64,000 nucleotides of DNA from Psoroptes ovis (GCA_002943765.1 PQWQ01000001.1:2329501-2393500); one strand, 5' to 3'. Positions 13,201 to 25,186 are shown, numbered from the stretch's first letter. The notes: generated by a model not told the origin, from the letters alone. Numbers and translations: made by a program.

Positions 13201-16200
13201 AAAACAAAAATTCTGACAGAATGACAATATGACTTGTAATAAAAAGAACCAACAAAAAACATGAAATGAACTGAAAGTGAAATGAACATTTTCATTCATT
13301 CAATTTTAGTCAATTGAATCATGTTCATTTTTTTTGCATAATAAAAAAACATTAAAAACATTGATGTGAATGGTCATTTCAAATTCATTTATTGTTGTTG
13401 TTGTTCTTCATCATTATTATGCCATAATAATTGCAAACATACTTCTATATATATTTCAAGAAAAATTCAAGTATGAATTCAAAATAATACGTGATCATTA
13501 TATTTCAATTTTTTCTATTTATTTATTTATTCCACTTTATTTGTAAATATTGAATAACAAACTTATTGATTTGTACCAAAAAGTCTGTTCCTTTCAATTT
13601 AACCGAAGCGTCCATTGAAAATCGGTGAAAACTTTACGGACAAGAGCCCTACAATTCAAGATAGATATTGAATTCAACAAATAAATATTGAATCTTTAAT
13701 GATACAAAGGGAAAAATGAAATGAAATATTCTGGTATATTTTCAATGAAAAAAAAATGAAATATTTTTAGAAAATTAAACGATTTCCATAGTGAGCCAAT
13801 ATGAATGAAAAAACATTAAATTGAATTTCAATATTGCATTTGTTTTGATTATGACGATATTAATGATAATATTCTACAATTTATTTCGATATATCTGTAT
13901 GTCGTAGCAATATTGATATAAAATTCAATATTTTACACGTTCATTTTCTTTCGAAAATTTTTTCAAATTTAAATCTCATTTTCTGTTTATCGTTGTTTAT
14001 TGCTATTGTTGTTGTTTACATGCAGACATATTTCATTCATACATATTTGATTATTCTAAACGAAATGAAATTCTGTAAATTTTGAGAATCATGTTAATCT
14101 TTCTATGAATTCTATAAACACAAAATTCCGCGGAGAGAGAAATGTACAAAGCAAATGTGTATTCAAATGTCCATTGTAAAGTATTGTAGAATATTTGATA
14201 TTGTATTTGGAATTTGAAAATTTTGATTTGAAAATCAATCTCTTTTAATACATTGAATCGAATAAAAAAAAGAAAACAAACGAATCTAATCGATTTTGGC
14301 TTTTTTTCGTTGTTTGTTGTTCTTATATTGAAAATTTTTGAAGATTGATGCAGTTGGAAATGAAGCAACAACAACAACAACAAATATTCAAATATTCATA
14401 CAACAACAACAATAAAATTTTTCAAATGTGTTTTGCTATGTCTTTACTATGTGCATCAATTTCATATTATTATTATCGTCAATTCAAACACAACCAAAGG
14501 AACCAAAGCCAAGAAAAAAAATCAATATTACTCTCAAGTGATCGAATGTGGATATGATGATTGTGAATATTTATACATTTTTTTGTGTTTAGTTTTGTTT
14601 TGTTTTCGTTATCATTATTGTCATTTATTTGAATCCTTCAAATGAATATATATGAATCTTTTCAAGTTGTTTGACAATACATTTCATTCATACATGCATA
14701 CATGGTATGAATTATTGGAAACAAAATTGGAAAAGAAAAAACCAATTGAATTGATTTCTTTTCCTTTTCATCTGATTTCAATGGAACAAAGTAGTACATG
14801 AAAACAAAAGATAAAATAATAATAATAATAATAATAACGGAGAACAATTGAATTTAATAAAATTCAATAAATTCCAATACGAAAAAAGAATAAGAATATC
14901 GACTTAAAACATTGATTTCAACATAAAACTCTCAAACTTGATTGAAAATTAAAGCAACTAAATTCCTCTTCATTGCTAAATTCTTTGAAATAGTCTGCGA
15001 CATTTGAATATATTATTATTATTAAAACATTTGATTAATTTGAATTTATCAGTAAGAAGAAAAAAAATTGGAAATTGAAATCAGAATCAATTTTGTTTTA
15101 ATAAATGACATTCAACAAAGAGAGGAAACCATTTTATTCCATTGTCAAGTGTTAGATATGAGTGCATGTATGCATATATATCTCAGAGTTATGCTAAGTT
15201 GTCGGAGAAGTTCTTGTTGATTTACAATGCATTACACAGAATGATAATAGGAATAAACTTATTGGACAAGTTCTTAAAATTCAATCTTTAGCTAGTTCAT
15301 TATTAAAGGATATTGAATTTGGTTTTTTTTCGCCTTGTTTTGTTTTGTTTTGCATATCTGACACAATCGATCGCTACATTTTTCTTAAATAAATTGATTT
15401 CTTCGTTTCATTCTCTCGCTCTCTATTTTCCGATATAATTTGAAATAGTTTTGATCTAAAAGAAATGGTAGGAAGAAGAAAATGAATGAATGAATGAAAT
15501 AACCGGAAACAAATGTTTATAAGAGATCAAATTCAAAATTTTAAATTATTGTCATTATCAATTTTCTTTTATTTTCTTTGAATGTTTCAAAACAATGTTA
15601 AGAGAAAATTTTTGTAATTTTTCAAGGATATTTTTTACTAATTTCGCCATTTTGTATGGAAATTTCCGGTACTCTTTTCTCATGTTCTAATATTCACTAG
15701 ATTCAAAAGTCTATTCGTATCCAAAGATCAAGCGGATGGCGGCTGTTGCATTTAGCCGCATTAACAGAGTTTCAAGAGTTGGAATTTGTTTCAAAAATAT
15801 CGAAAGACAAAAATAAAATGGATTCAAAAAAACACGGTGTCGAAAACCCGGTGATGTTCAAATCAATTGCATTGAAAATTGATTAGAAAATCAAAAACAC
15901 ACATTTACCGAAAGTTTCCGACACCTAATCAATAGTTAATTGTAAAAATTTTATTTATATGATTTCGAAGGAAATCATTGAAATTGTTACGTTTTTTAAA
16001 GCGTTTAAAATGATAAAATCTAGAATTGATAAATCATGATGAAACAATCAAAGCATATAATGCATATGTCACACGCGGATATATTTGAAAAAAATTCAGT
16101 TCAGTTACACTTCAGTGTAACTGAAACAATAATATAATGATTTAGATGCATAATCTTATCTATTTGAAAAATATAATCATTTGATTTATACACGCACACA

Positions 16201-19200
16201 CACAATTACATTGTAATAAATTTGATAATAACGACAACGAATACAATATTCATTGCGGTTGCCATTATAAAATGTAAAATGGCATATAAATTTTAATTTA
16301 ATCCTATTATATAATAAATAATGAAAAAATGCTAAGACAAAAGCAATTATTGTTCCAAATTTATTATATTTTATTACTATTATTGCTATTATCTTCATCA
16401 TCATCATTCAATTCAATTCAATATCTGTATCTAATGCCATTAAAATTGGATTATAATCATCGTTATAATGCGAATTATTATATTATTTTGAATTATTTTA
16501 GAATTAAATCACTATTTTTTTCATTTTATTTCATTTTGTAACAAATTTTAATTTTATTTGTTTCATTTTTTTTTTTTTTTTTTTGAAAAAAAAATTATAA
16601 TTTTTCATCATTAACTAGTGGAAACATTGAACAAAAAACAATATTTTACATTATCATCGTTAATAAGTAATTTAAGATATTTTCATCATTATTTTCTTAG
16701 AGAAAAAGGAAAAATTTTAAAAGATGAAATCCTAAAGAAATATCTGTTTCAAATTTCTTAAATTGATGATTTTCAAAACGTTCAATTCTATTTTTCGACA
16801 AAAACTCGATAAAAATTCTTTCAAGAATTTTGAAATGACTGCTCCGACATTTACTTCAAAGAATCCTTATTCTTTTATTCTCATCTTATTTTGAATCATA
16901 AATAATTCTTGACTTTGAATGAAAATGATGAAATTATTAATTAATTATTGATCAATTGATAAGAAAAAAATTGAAAATCTGTAAAAAAGGATGAGAAAAA
17001 AATAAAAGATTATTGATGAATTTCATTGGGAAAAAACATTATCATCAGTAAACATACCCTTGTGAACAAGGGAACAACCGTTATCCTGCTTGTTCATCAT
17101 CATCATCATCATAATCAGAAAACATTAAAAAACATATAAAAATAAAAATAAAAATTGTAAATGTGTGACATATAACAAATATAACCTCCAATGATCAAAT
17201 ATAACAAATGGCTATATCATTAATTTTCAATATTTTTTTGTTTTTGTTAATTTCAAAGATAATTTCATGTTTTCCTGCTTGCTTGCTTTGCTTCGGTGTA
17301 TGTTTCAATGTAAATCGATTAAAAACGAAATATACGATGAAATATAGTTTTCAACTGGCTTCATTGAAAAAACATGGCTAAAAACATTTATTTTTTTATA
17401 AAAAAAAAATTTATCATTTATAATGTGTGTGTGTGTGTGTATTTATTTATTTTATTCTATTTATTTCATTTCCATTATATTCAAAACTAATCAGAGTTCA
17501 GTTTCAAAAACCAGAGAATCCTCAAGAGATAGAGAGAGAGAAACATGGAAAAATATTTGATGCAATTTTTGCATTCTATTTTTTGTTGGATTTTTGTTTG
17601 TTTGGAATTGATAGAAATTCTTCATTAAATTCTTTCTGTATTAATAGAATTACGATGCAATTATTATTATTTTTGTCTGTATATCAAAATGATGAAAATG
17701 AACAAACTGTTCAGGCTGCACAAACAGACTTTAAGAGATGATATCATTTAAATAATTAATTAACTGACTAATTAATTTTCATAATAAAGCACAGAAAATA
17801 CAGAGAAACGAAAAAAAAATTTCCTAAAACTAAAAAAATTTTGACACTAAAAAAAATAATGAATTTTTGTTATCATTATTATTATCAGTATGATTTTGTT
17901 ATATGTAAAAGGATAATTTTAATTTTAATATAAATAATAATATTGATTATGATAATTATGATAATAATAATTTTGTCATTAATATAGCATAACATTGAAT
18001 GAATGAAGCGATTGAAATTTCTGAAATTTTCGTTTATCTTTGAGAATTGATGATAATGATTTTAAATATAGACGCAAATTTTAATGCATACAGATAGATG
18101 ATTCGAGTCAGATGATAATTTGCTGTTGCATCGCTCTTATCTTTTGATCTTCAATTGTTTTCAAAGATAATTCTCAACTAAATTAAATTCATTTCAATTT
18201 AAGCTTAATTTTATCAATCAAGAATTAATTTCAAATTTTAAAAATTTAAATTGAATATCTAATATTTTCGAGTCCTAAGCCATCTGTCGACTTTTTTTTC
18301 AACGATAATTAATTGATTATTGGTTTTTTTTTGAATTTTTTTATTTTGAATATTAGATATGTTGAATTGCTTAGATACGGTGTGAAAAGTTGGTCAGATA
18401 AACGTCGTCGTATTGATTTTCATAAAAAAGATGGCATCAATAGTTGGTCAACAATAGCATCGACAACATTACCATCACTGTCCACAACATTGCCTCGTAC
18501 ACGTTTCAATCAATCGACTATTAATGGTCCCGGTGGTTTACCAGATTTTGAACCAGCGGTAAGTTCATTTTAAATTAATATTAATTTCATTTTTTAATGA
18601 TGTTTTCGTGTTATTATTGATAGATAAAATCGAATAAAGATAATGAAAAAATACCGTCATCAACATCATCATCAGTGTTATTAAATCGTATTGATTATTA
18701 TTTATTGACCATAGCTGAAGATCGTGACACATCATTATTGAGTTTATTTCATTGTTTGATGCAATCTACAATTCAGATAATATTACATTTATATTCAATC
18801 ATAACGCATCGATATTTTGAACATCATCATCATATAAATAATTATAATCATAATTATACTGGTAAGATGAATATTATTGAGTTTAAAATAAGAAATTTGT
18901 GTCAATTAATACAATTTTGATCATATTTTTCAGAATATCTTCAAATAACAGTGATTGCATTGGCACTGTTTGAAATATCATGGTCAATCAGTTCCTATCA
19001 TAGAGCCTTACGAAGAGCTTCATTTGATAAACGTAATTTGTCAGCATTTGGTACTATTGCACAATCATTTTGGCATACATTCACAATAGCATCAAGATTA
19101 TTGGCGATTGCATTATTTTTACATCAATTCACATATTGGTTATTACCAATAGGTATTGGTCATTGGGGCATTATGACTATTTGGATAATGCATCAAGGAA

Positions 19201-19547
19201 CACATTTTTTTGACACCGAATTAGGACAGCCTAACCCATGTCAAGAATATTTATTCAACATGTTGATCGGTTTAATTTATTTATTTGTATTTATCAATCT
19301 AAAAGATGAACCAACACGCTACAAATATACATCATTTTATACAATCATAATGATTGAAGATTTAACATTCGCTACATCATGGTATTTACGCGTTGAAACA
19401 GATTATTTTTGGTCATTAAAATCATTATTATTTATATCAGTACCAATGTTATTCATATTTGGTATTATATTTATGCTATTCTATTATTGGTTTCTACATC
19501 CAAACGGACGTCCATTAATCATAAACAAATCAGCACGATGTTGTTGA
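5068..19547 (+). CDS. XK-related (XKR) multi-pass membrane protein, five exons
   Basis: Exons: 5068-6302, 10669-10866, 18357-18558, 18624-18861 and 18934-19547, giving 828 residues. All junctions are GT...AG and keep phase. The XKR family (PF09815) comprises plasma-membrane proteins; some vertebrate and nematode members scramble phospholipids during apoptosis. The first ~350 residues are Asn/His/Gln/Ser-rich low-complexity sequence, longer than is usual for the family. The conserved part begins near residue 350 with two membrane helices, followed by GPVLRYVELLRYGVKSW across the exon 2/3 junction (an XKR hallmark). It continues with EDRDTSLLSLFHCLMQSTIQ and a C-terminal half of several hydrophobic helices. 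The start ATG follows an in-frame stop at 5044; a second ATG lies three codons downstream. AATAAA is at 19576. The exact paralogue (Xkr4/6/8 type) and scramblase activity cannot be decided from this. Confidence 0.88.
6303..10668 (+). other. Long intron 1 of the XKR gene
   Basis: This 4.4-kb intron (donor GTAAGT, acceptor AAAG) interrupts a Trp codon. It contains only A+T-rich sequence, short GAT/AAT runs and a small hairpin near 8248-8268 (GTGCTCT / AGAGCAC). I see no coding exon, tRNA or transposon open frame on either strand. Such length is exceptional beside the 40-100 bp introns elsewhere in the window, which is compatible with enhancers. Confidence 0.75.
12773..12852. repeat. Mini inverted-repeat transposon relic (copy 3)
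   Basis: The left end is AAGGTTGTACCGATTAATTT. The right end, reverse-complemented, is GGATTGTCCGAAAAATTAGT. It shares the GTTGT-CCGA end core and an internal CGATTTTCAGT with the copy at 2850. No coding content. Confidence 0.38.
13571..13645. repeat. Mini inverted-repeat transposon relic (copy 4)
   Basis: The left end includes TTGTACCAAAAAGT. The right part, GAAAATCGGTGAAAACTTTA followed by CGGACAAG, matches the GAAAATCG...GAACTTTTTGGACAAC side of the 2850 copy in the other orientation. It is strongly diverged, so the boundaries are approximate. Confidence 0.33.
15196..15275. repeat. Mini inverted-repeat transposon relic (copy 5)
   Basis: AAGTTGTCGGAGAAGTTCTT followed by GTTGATTTAC aligns with the left end and core of the 2850 copy. 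The right end, reverse-complemented, is AAGAACTTGTCCAATAAG. The size matches the other relics (75-85 bp). Confidence 0.4.
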
Positions 19548-19575
19548 ATGAATACAAGAAAAAGACCCAGAATTA

Positions 19576-19581
19576 AATAAA
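19576..19581 (+). terminator. Poly(A) signal of the XKR gene
   Basis: AATAAA lies 29 bases after the stop codon. A second copy at 19694-19699 offers an alternative end. Confidence 0.45.
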
Positions 19582-19763
19582 TTTCAAATTGATTTCTTTA
19601 CTATTTTTTAATCAAAGACATTTATAAGTGATATTTATATTAATTACAAAATTTATGTTATAATCCTTTTTTAAATTGGAAAATTTTCAATCAATAAAAT
19701 ACCGTGCACATACAATCAGATTAATTATTTCATGGAAAAAATATATAGAAAGATTGCACTTAC

Positions 19764-20782
19764 CCATCTTTATCATGTTTAATTGTAAAAAAATTTGAAT
19801 ATGATGCTAATTGATTATAAATAATTGATAATGCTGATGATAATTGTATCGATGATGAGGATGGTGATGATTGATTATTATTACAAATATTGTTTCGTTG
19901 ATAATGATGAGAAAAATTATGATTCAATTTGAAATGTTTGTTGTTCAAACTTGTTAGTGGCACATTTTCATTAATATTGTTGCTTTCATAATCTTCAATA
20001 TCATTGTCTAACGATGACAATGATGATGATTCATTGCTAATTATTGTTTGATTATTATTTTGATTATTGTAACACAATGATTCTATGACGCTATTTGTTG
20101 GTGATGTTGTTGCTGGCTGATCATGTAAATATTTAAATAAACCATCAACGAATTCAGCTAATGATACACGACCATCTTGATCTGAATCTAATTTATCAAA
20201 TAATTGTTCAATCATTTGATCACTTTGTATTGTCATGCCTATATGTTCACAAACACGATATAATTCATCCATAGTTAGATAGCCATCATGGCCAACATTT
20301 AATTGTTGCCATATATCACTTAAATATTTTTCGTATAACGTTGTTTCATTCATATCACTTGTTGTCTGTTGTTTATCATCGTGAATTAGATCAGACGATA
20401 CTGTTGATATGGTATCAGTTGCCACTGTAGCTACTGCTACTGGTGGTGGTGTTGACGATATCGAAAAAAATTTATCCAAATAATCATCATCATATTCATA
20501 TGGTTCATCATCATTTTTCAATGATGATGTATTACTAATTAAATCCGAAGATTTCGGTGTAGATGGTGTGTTATTAGCGCTCACAAATTCAATTATTGAA
20601 TCATTATCATCCATTTTTGAAACACTTGCTTTTGTCTTTGTCGAGTTTGTTGATAATTTTCGTGAATTAGATATGGATTGATTCGTTGATGATATAATTG
20701 TAGATTGCTGCAGCTGTTGTTGTTGTTGCGGACAATCATAATGATCAACATAATAATCATCATCATCCATTTTCGAATCCAT
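19764..20782 (-). CDS. Ninein/Bsg25D-like EF-hand protein, first coding exon only (partial)
   Basis: This exon encodes 339 codons and two further bases, then a strong donor (GG|GTAAGTGC, on the minus strand at 19763-19758). Residues around 150-220 form an EF-hand pair: a degenerate first loop (NVGHDGYLTMDE) and a canonical second loop (DSDQDGRVSLAE, with Asp 1/3/5 and Glu 12). The surrounding WQQLNVGHDGYLTMDEL and LDSDQDGRVSLAEFVDGLF closely resemble the ninein / blastoderm-specific gene 25D EF-hand region. Those proteins are centrosomal and anchor microtubules; they have long C-terminal coiled coils. No coiled-coil exon is visible downstream in this window, so the rest of the gene either lies beyond the left edge or has been lost. 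The remaining sequence is Ser/Asn-rich and acidic. The start ATG has a possible upstream 5'-UTR acceptor. MCC-like or other EF-hand proteins are alternatives. Confidence 0.65.
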
Positions 20783-23176
20783 ATATCGTAAAGCTATTCA
20801 AATAAAAGAAAAAACAATCTTTACATAAAAGGTACAAGTATAAATAAATAAATAATGATATAAAATAGAATAATCACATATTCATCATTGTGATGATGAT
20901 GAATTGATGGATTCATATTTGTATTATGGAAAAAATTGTATATTTTTATACACTTAAATCAATACATTGTTAGAGTATTGTCGTATTTCTCTTCATCATT
21001 CAGCCATAACCATTGCGTTTCAAGTCAAATTATTTTTGTTTCCATTTATTGTTGTTGTTGCTGCTGTAATTGTCATACAGTATATAAATAAATACGAAAA
21101 AAAAATTTCATTCATGGATACATTTTTTTTCTTTTTTACTATCATGAATGCTATTTTGATCATAACTAACATAATAACGAGGACGCCAACTCTTTCTTTT
21201 TGTTTCTTTGAATAACTAATGAAAATATTACGTTCTGGTTGTTTCGATGATATTCATTCATCCATTGTACATTACTATTATCATTATTATCGTTGTTATT
21301 ATTGTCATTTTGGATTTCAAAAAAATAGTAGGAAAGAGAGAAATTCACTTCGAAACAACAACAAATTCTCTTTAAAAAAAAAATAATTTTACAATAATAA
21401 TAATTCATATTACAATTGAATGAAGAAATATTTTTTTCAAAGAATCACTTTTGGATAACATTTAAGAAATTAGACTTCAATCGAATTGGATTTAGTTGTT
21501 TGTAATTTTTTGATTCAATTTAAAATGTTTTTCGTTGTGGTCATTCATCTATTGCCTGTGACAATCTTTCCATCACTAGTGCTTTTAGAAAATACATAAT
21601 TTCAAAGTTTGAAAATAAAAGTTCAATGAAATTAAATGTAAAATTCATTGTGCATTGCACCTGATAACATAATGATGATGATGATCATAACCATTACCAT
21701 CGAATCATCATTATTATCATGATTGAATGATTGTTATTCGATGCATTCATGTGAAAATTGAGCCATGAACATTTGAAATGACAAACTTTCAATATTTTTA
21801 TTTATCGATCAACTTACCGAACGATATGATTAGAATGTAAAATAATATTGATTTAAAGTTGATCACATTATCATCAACAATGGCTGATGATCAAGATAAA
21901 TAAAATATCATTGTTATAAAATACTATCATTCCAACGAATCACTCAATGAATGAAATAGAAATTTTATGAAATCAAATAAATTTAAAAAAATTCAAAATG
22001 ATGGAATGTTGCAATTATATCATCGATCATGGAAAACGGATGCAAAGTATTGAAAAATTATTATTATCATCAACTTATTGAAATACTATTATTGAATTTT
22101 ACATGGAACGCAATGATTTGCTCTGAATGAAATCTTGCAGATACACAGCATTGAAACAAACACACTTTGAAACACCTTTTTTTGAAGCAAAAAAAAGCGC
22201 CTTGAAAGTAATTTCGCCTCAAGAATGGTTATGTTGTAATGATTAACTCAATAAGACTTATAAAACAATAAGATATAAGAAAATTAAAATAGAAAAACAA
22301 AACATACAAGTACATGAACATACATAAATACATACCTTTAAATTAAACAATAGGCATAACTATTGGATGTTTAATCGAATTGAAAAATGGCCATAATATT
22401 GATGGTCATTTACTTTGAGAAAATTATTATAATCAGTAATTATATTCTCTGTTTGATTGAATGAATCGATTGATGATAATGATAATGATGATCATTTGTT
22501 GGCCTTGAATTCTGAGCGATGCATGTGATTGGTGTAAATTCTTTTTTCGATTTGATTCAACAAGATTTTCGATTTCAACTACGAATATTTCACTTTCATT
22601 TAACTCTTTCACTAATTCAATGGGTTGGCATATAAGATTTAAACTAAAAGAACTGGTAATTCTAGTAATCTTCTAGCAACAATCAATCATACAGAAATAC
22701 CATCAAGAGGTGTTTGACATCGTATGTCGATTGAGGACATGATCAATTTCGATGATTTTCTTAGACACCTCATAGATCATCATTGAAAAAATAAATCAGC
22801 TCAAATCATCATTGAAATTGAAATCAAAAACTCACTTTCATTTTTGCTATTTCGACTATTTTTTTTCTGGAAAACTCATCAAAATAATGTGACATTTTCA
22901 CCATTAATATTTTGGAGCTGATTCAAATACGTCATTGAGAAAAATGGTTTCTATATACTGTTCATTTTGACCAGGTGTAGGCTGGCTACAATTATTCACC
23001 TGTTTTTTGAAGAATACAACAGTCAACAATGGATATTACCCATGGAAACACAAACAAAAATTCACAATTTTCAAAAATCTTTATTTATAATAAAATTAAA
23101 AATAAATAAATAAATAATAAAACATTATAATATTTCCCTCAATAATAATATTAAATTTACAATAAAATTCTATACT
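20783..23176. other. Intergenic region without a recognisable gene
   Basis: A+T-rich DNA with GAT/ATC-type microsatellite patches (for example 21672-21720 and 22475-22495). It presumably contains the promoter and 5' UTR of the EF-hand gene on the minus strand and the 3' end of the secreted-protein gene. A weak diverged inverted repeat is seen around 22709-22770 (GAGGTGTTTGA / TCTTAGACACCTC). Nothing else is recognised. Confidence 0.6.
23080..23085 (-). terminator. Poly(A) signal of the secreted repeat protein gene
   Basis: AATAAA on the minus strand, about 90 bases after the stop codon at 23177-23179. Further AATAAA copies follow within 30 bases. Confidence 0.45.
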
Positions 23177-23980
23177 TCAATTAGCCATTAATGTTGAATT
23201 ATTCAAATTAAAACTGGCGCGAATTTTCGCTAGTTCTTCGGCACTCATTTCGGTTAATGGACGTCCAGGAATACTGCGAACAGCCTGTCGAAAATCTTGC
23301 TCGATCGATGTTGAATTTTGAATCATTTTAATGATACGATCTGGTAACATTCCAGTTGATCGAAATTTTTGTCGTTCTTCATCACTTAATTGTCCTAATG
23401 AAAAAATTGTTTGTACAACTTCTTCATCATTTTCAGTTTCATCGTAACTATCAGTTGTAATTGTTGTCGTTGGTGCTGATAAATTTTTATTGATTTGACG
23501 GATAATACTATCAAAACGTTCTGGAAGTCTACCGCTTGCTTGGAATCGTTCAATCTCTTCTTCAGTAAGTTTTCCAACAGTTCGACGTTCAGTCATTTGA
23601 GTAAATGTATTTCGAAAAAGTGATTCATTAAGATTATTCATTGATTCGATAATATGAATAGGAAGTACGCCAGTAGATTGAAATTGTTGTACTTCTTGTT
23701 CACTCATTTTGCCGACTTTTACATGAGGATATGTACGCAACATATTACGGAATACTGTATCATTATGATGGCTAAGTGTTTGATTAATACGAGCAGAAAT
23801 AGTACCATTTGTTTGAAATTGTTTCAATTCAACATCAGTGATATTTGATAGACGAATGCCGGTAATATTACGAATTGAATCACGAAATTCGGTACCATTC
23901 ACATCGATGACAGCAGCATAAACAAATGGTGATGAGGCCAATATCACAGCTAATACACAGAACATTGATACTGAATTCAT
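23177..23980 (-). CDS. Secreted protein with four to five degenerate internal repeats, unknown family
   Basis: A single exon of 267 residues. I chose the ATG at 23980 (context CAAAATGA); the frame is open for seven more codons upstream but without an ATG. Residues 1-22 are a clear signal peptide ending in VYA. The mature protein has no cysteine and carries about ten N-glycosylation sequons. It consists of a repeated unit of roughly 46 residues with core L(S/T)-x-(E/D)-E-x-x-x-F-Q-x-(S/T)-G-x-(L/I)-P-x-R-(I/F). Cores sit near residues 44-65, 92-111, 138-159 and 198-219, with a partial fifth at 244-259. A Thr/acidic linker (about 170-190) separates units three and four. The predicted structure is helical (inference). 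I do not recognise the family; it could be an extracellular or cuticle/gut-secreted mite protein. A TATA box at 24096-24103 and nearby poly(A) signals support a real, compact gene. Confidence 0.82.
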   Translation of the reverse strand: MNSVSMFCVLAVILASSPFVYAAVIDVNGTEFRDSIRNITGIRLSNITDVELKQFQTNGTISARINQTLSHHNDTVFRNMLRTYPHVKVGKMSEQEVQQFQSTGVLPIHIIESMNNLNESLFRNTFTQMTERRTVGKLTEEEIERFQASGRLPERFDSIIRQINKNLSAPTTTITTDSYDETENDEEVVQTIFSLGQLSDEERQKFRSTGMLPDRIIKMIQNSTSIEQDFRQAVRSIPGRPLTEMSAEELAKIRASFNLNNSTLMAN

Positions 23981-24095
23981 TTTGAGTTTATTTTGATTCA
24001 AATTTAATTAGAATTGATTCAATAGTTTAAAAAGTGTTTAAAAAAAAAATATTAGTGAAATGTTAAATATATATTAGAAATTGAACTTTAAACTA

Positions 24096-24103
24096 TTTTT
24101 ATA
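24096..24103 (-). promoter_or_regulatory. TATA box of the secreted repeat protein gene
   Basis: TATAAAAA on the minus strand, 116 bases upstream of the chosen ATG. The intervening leader is A+T-rich and carries no upstream ATG in frame. The position suits a short 5' UTR. Confidence 0.5.
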
Positions 24104-24779
24104 CAGTCTTCACTTACATTGTTTCATTAAAAAAAAATTTATTTGATTTAATTTCAATTTATTTTTTTTATTTTTCAAATCACGCCAATCAAATTAAATT
24201 TTTTTTTCAGCCAACCAAGCGTCATCTGTTAATGAAATATTGAAATGCTCATAAACCTCATGTCTATGATTCACGGAAGATAATGCCAGCATTTTTCGAT
24301 GTAGGAGAAGCAAAGGCAAATTTTTTTTTCGTAGGTCCTACCACAGATTGAGGAGTTAACAAAATCGAAATTTGAAAATTCCAATTACTGCGCATGAATG
24401 GGCAGCGCTTAATTCAAAAATTGTAAAAAAAAAATATTCAGAGCCGTCCATAAAGACGTTTTCGCAAAAACAGCTGAAAATTTTTACCAACAAGTGTTTA
24501 TTTTTATTTTGAATTAATTTAAATCATATTATTTTCATCAAAATTTAATTGAATTTCGGCAATAAATTTAATAAATTTTATGTCAAATTAATTACAATCA
24601 ACTTATTCGATGGTTCTAAAAGTGCTGTAAGTTGAATATTATGCAATACACCACCCTATGGACAAATCAAGCAAACATATTTATATATGTTCAATCATCA
24701 TAATTGGCTAAGTTGATTTAAAATTTAATTTTTACCAGATCTTTTTGTTTCTTTAAAAGATTATTTCTTTAGCCCAACA
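24104..24779. other. Intergenic stretch, nothing recognised
   Basis: This stretch includes a moderately G+C-richer patch (about 24275-24475) within A+T-rich DNA. I find no open frame of note, RNA gene or repeat with a second copy in the window. Confidence 0.5.
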
Positions 24780-25050
24780 ATGATTTTGAATGCATTTTCG
24801 GGAGAATCGAGGATATTGAAACGGCAAAATTTAATGGCTAGGAACATTGTAGCTTATGTGCGTTCAATCATTGATAATGCTTGATAATCAATTCTATTCG
24901 GAGTAAAAATTCAAGGTAATCAAATTTAATCTGATCTTTGATAACTTTTCCAAATTATTGGAACAGAGCTTGATCCAGGCCATCATTTGAAATTCAAGAC
25001 AAGTTTTCAATTTAATTGTTATCGATCCATTGAAATTCGATGATGCAACA

Positions 25051-25186
25051 GTTGGTGTAAAGATGAACATTGTGGATTATTGAAATTATTGATTGACCCT
25101 CATTGACGTTTGTTTGACTTGAGCATTTTTATTTGGCCATTTGACAATAGGGTTTTGACTTTCGCTTCGACAAGGCCATTATTTGA
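25051..25186 (+). repeat. Diverged direct repeat, copy A
   Basis: Shares GATGAACATTGTG, GACGTTTGTTTGA and ACTTTCGCTTCGAC followed by GGCCATT with copy B at 25816-25932 in the same order and orientation. The copies are about 740-765 bp apart. It looks like an old tandem duplication. Confidence 0.5.

Larger units (their letters stand above)
10867..18356 (+). other. Long intron 2 of the XKR gene
   Basis: This 7.5-kb intron interrupts an Arg codon. It contains poly-A tracts (about 11410-11437 and 13169-13198), a TG microsatellite at 17424-17440, three mini-transposon relics (12773, 13571, 15196) and a 26-bp palindromic hairpin at 16100-16125 (arms TTCAGTTACAC / GTGTAACTGAA). The short open frames here, such as 14345-14557 and 16329-16541, are low-complexity and do not continue any XKR-like sequence, so I do not call them exons. 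Confidence 0.75.

Noticed and set aside
14345..14557. Gln/Asn-rich frame in XKR intron 2, considered as an extra exon
   Set aside because: The flanking exons already join in phase with conserved XKR sequence on both sides; inserting this frame would break the motif GPVLRYVELLRYG.
22709..22770. Inverted repeat GAGGTGT...ACACCTC
   Set aside because: Only the outer few bases pair well; the interior is not complementary enough to claim an element.
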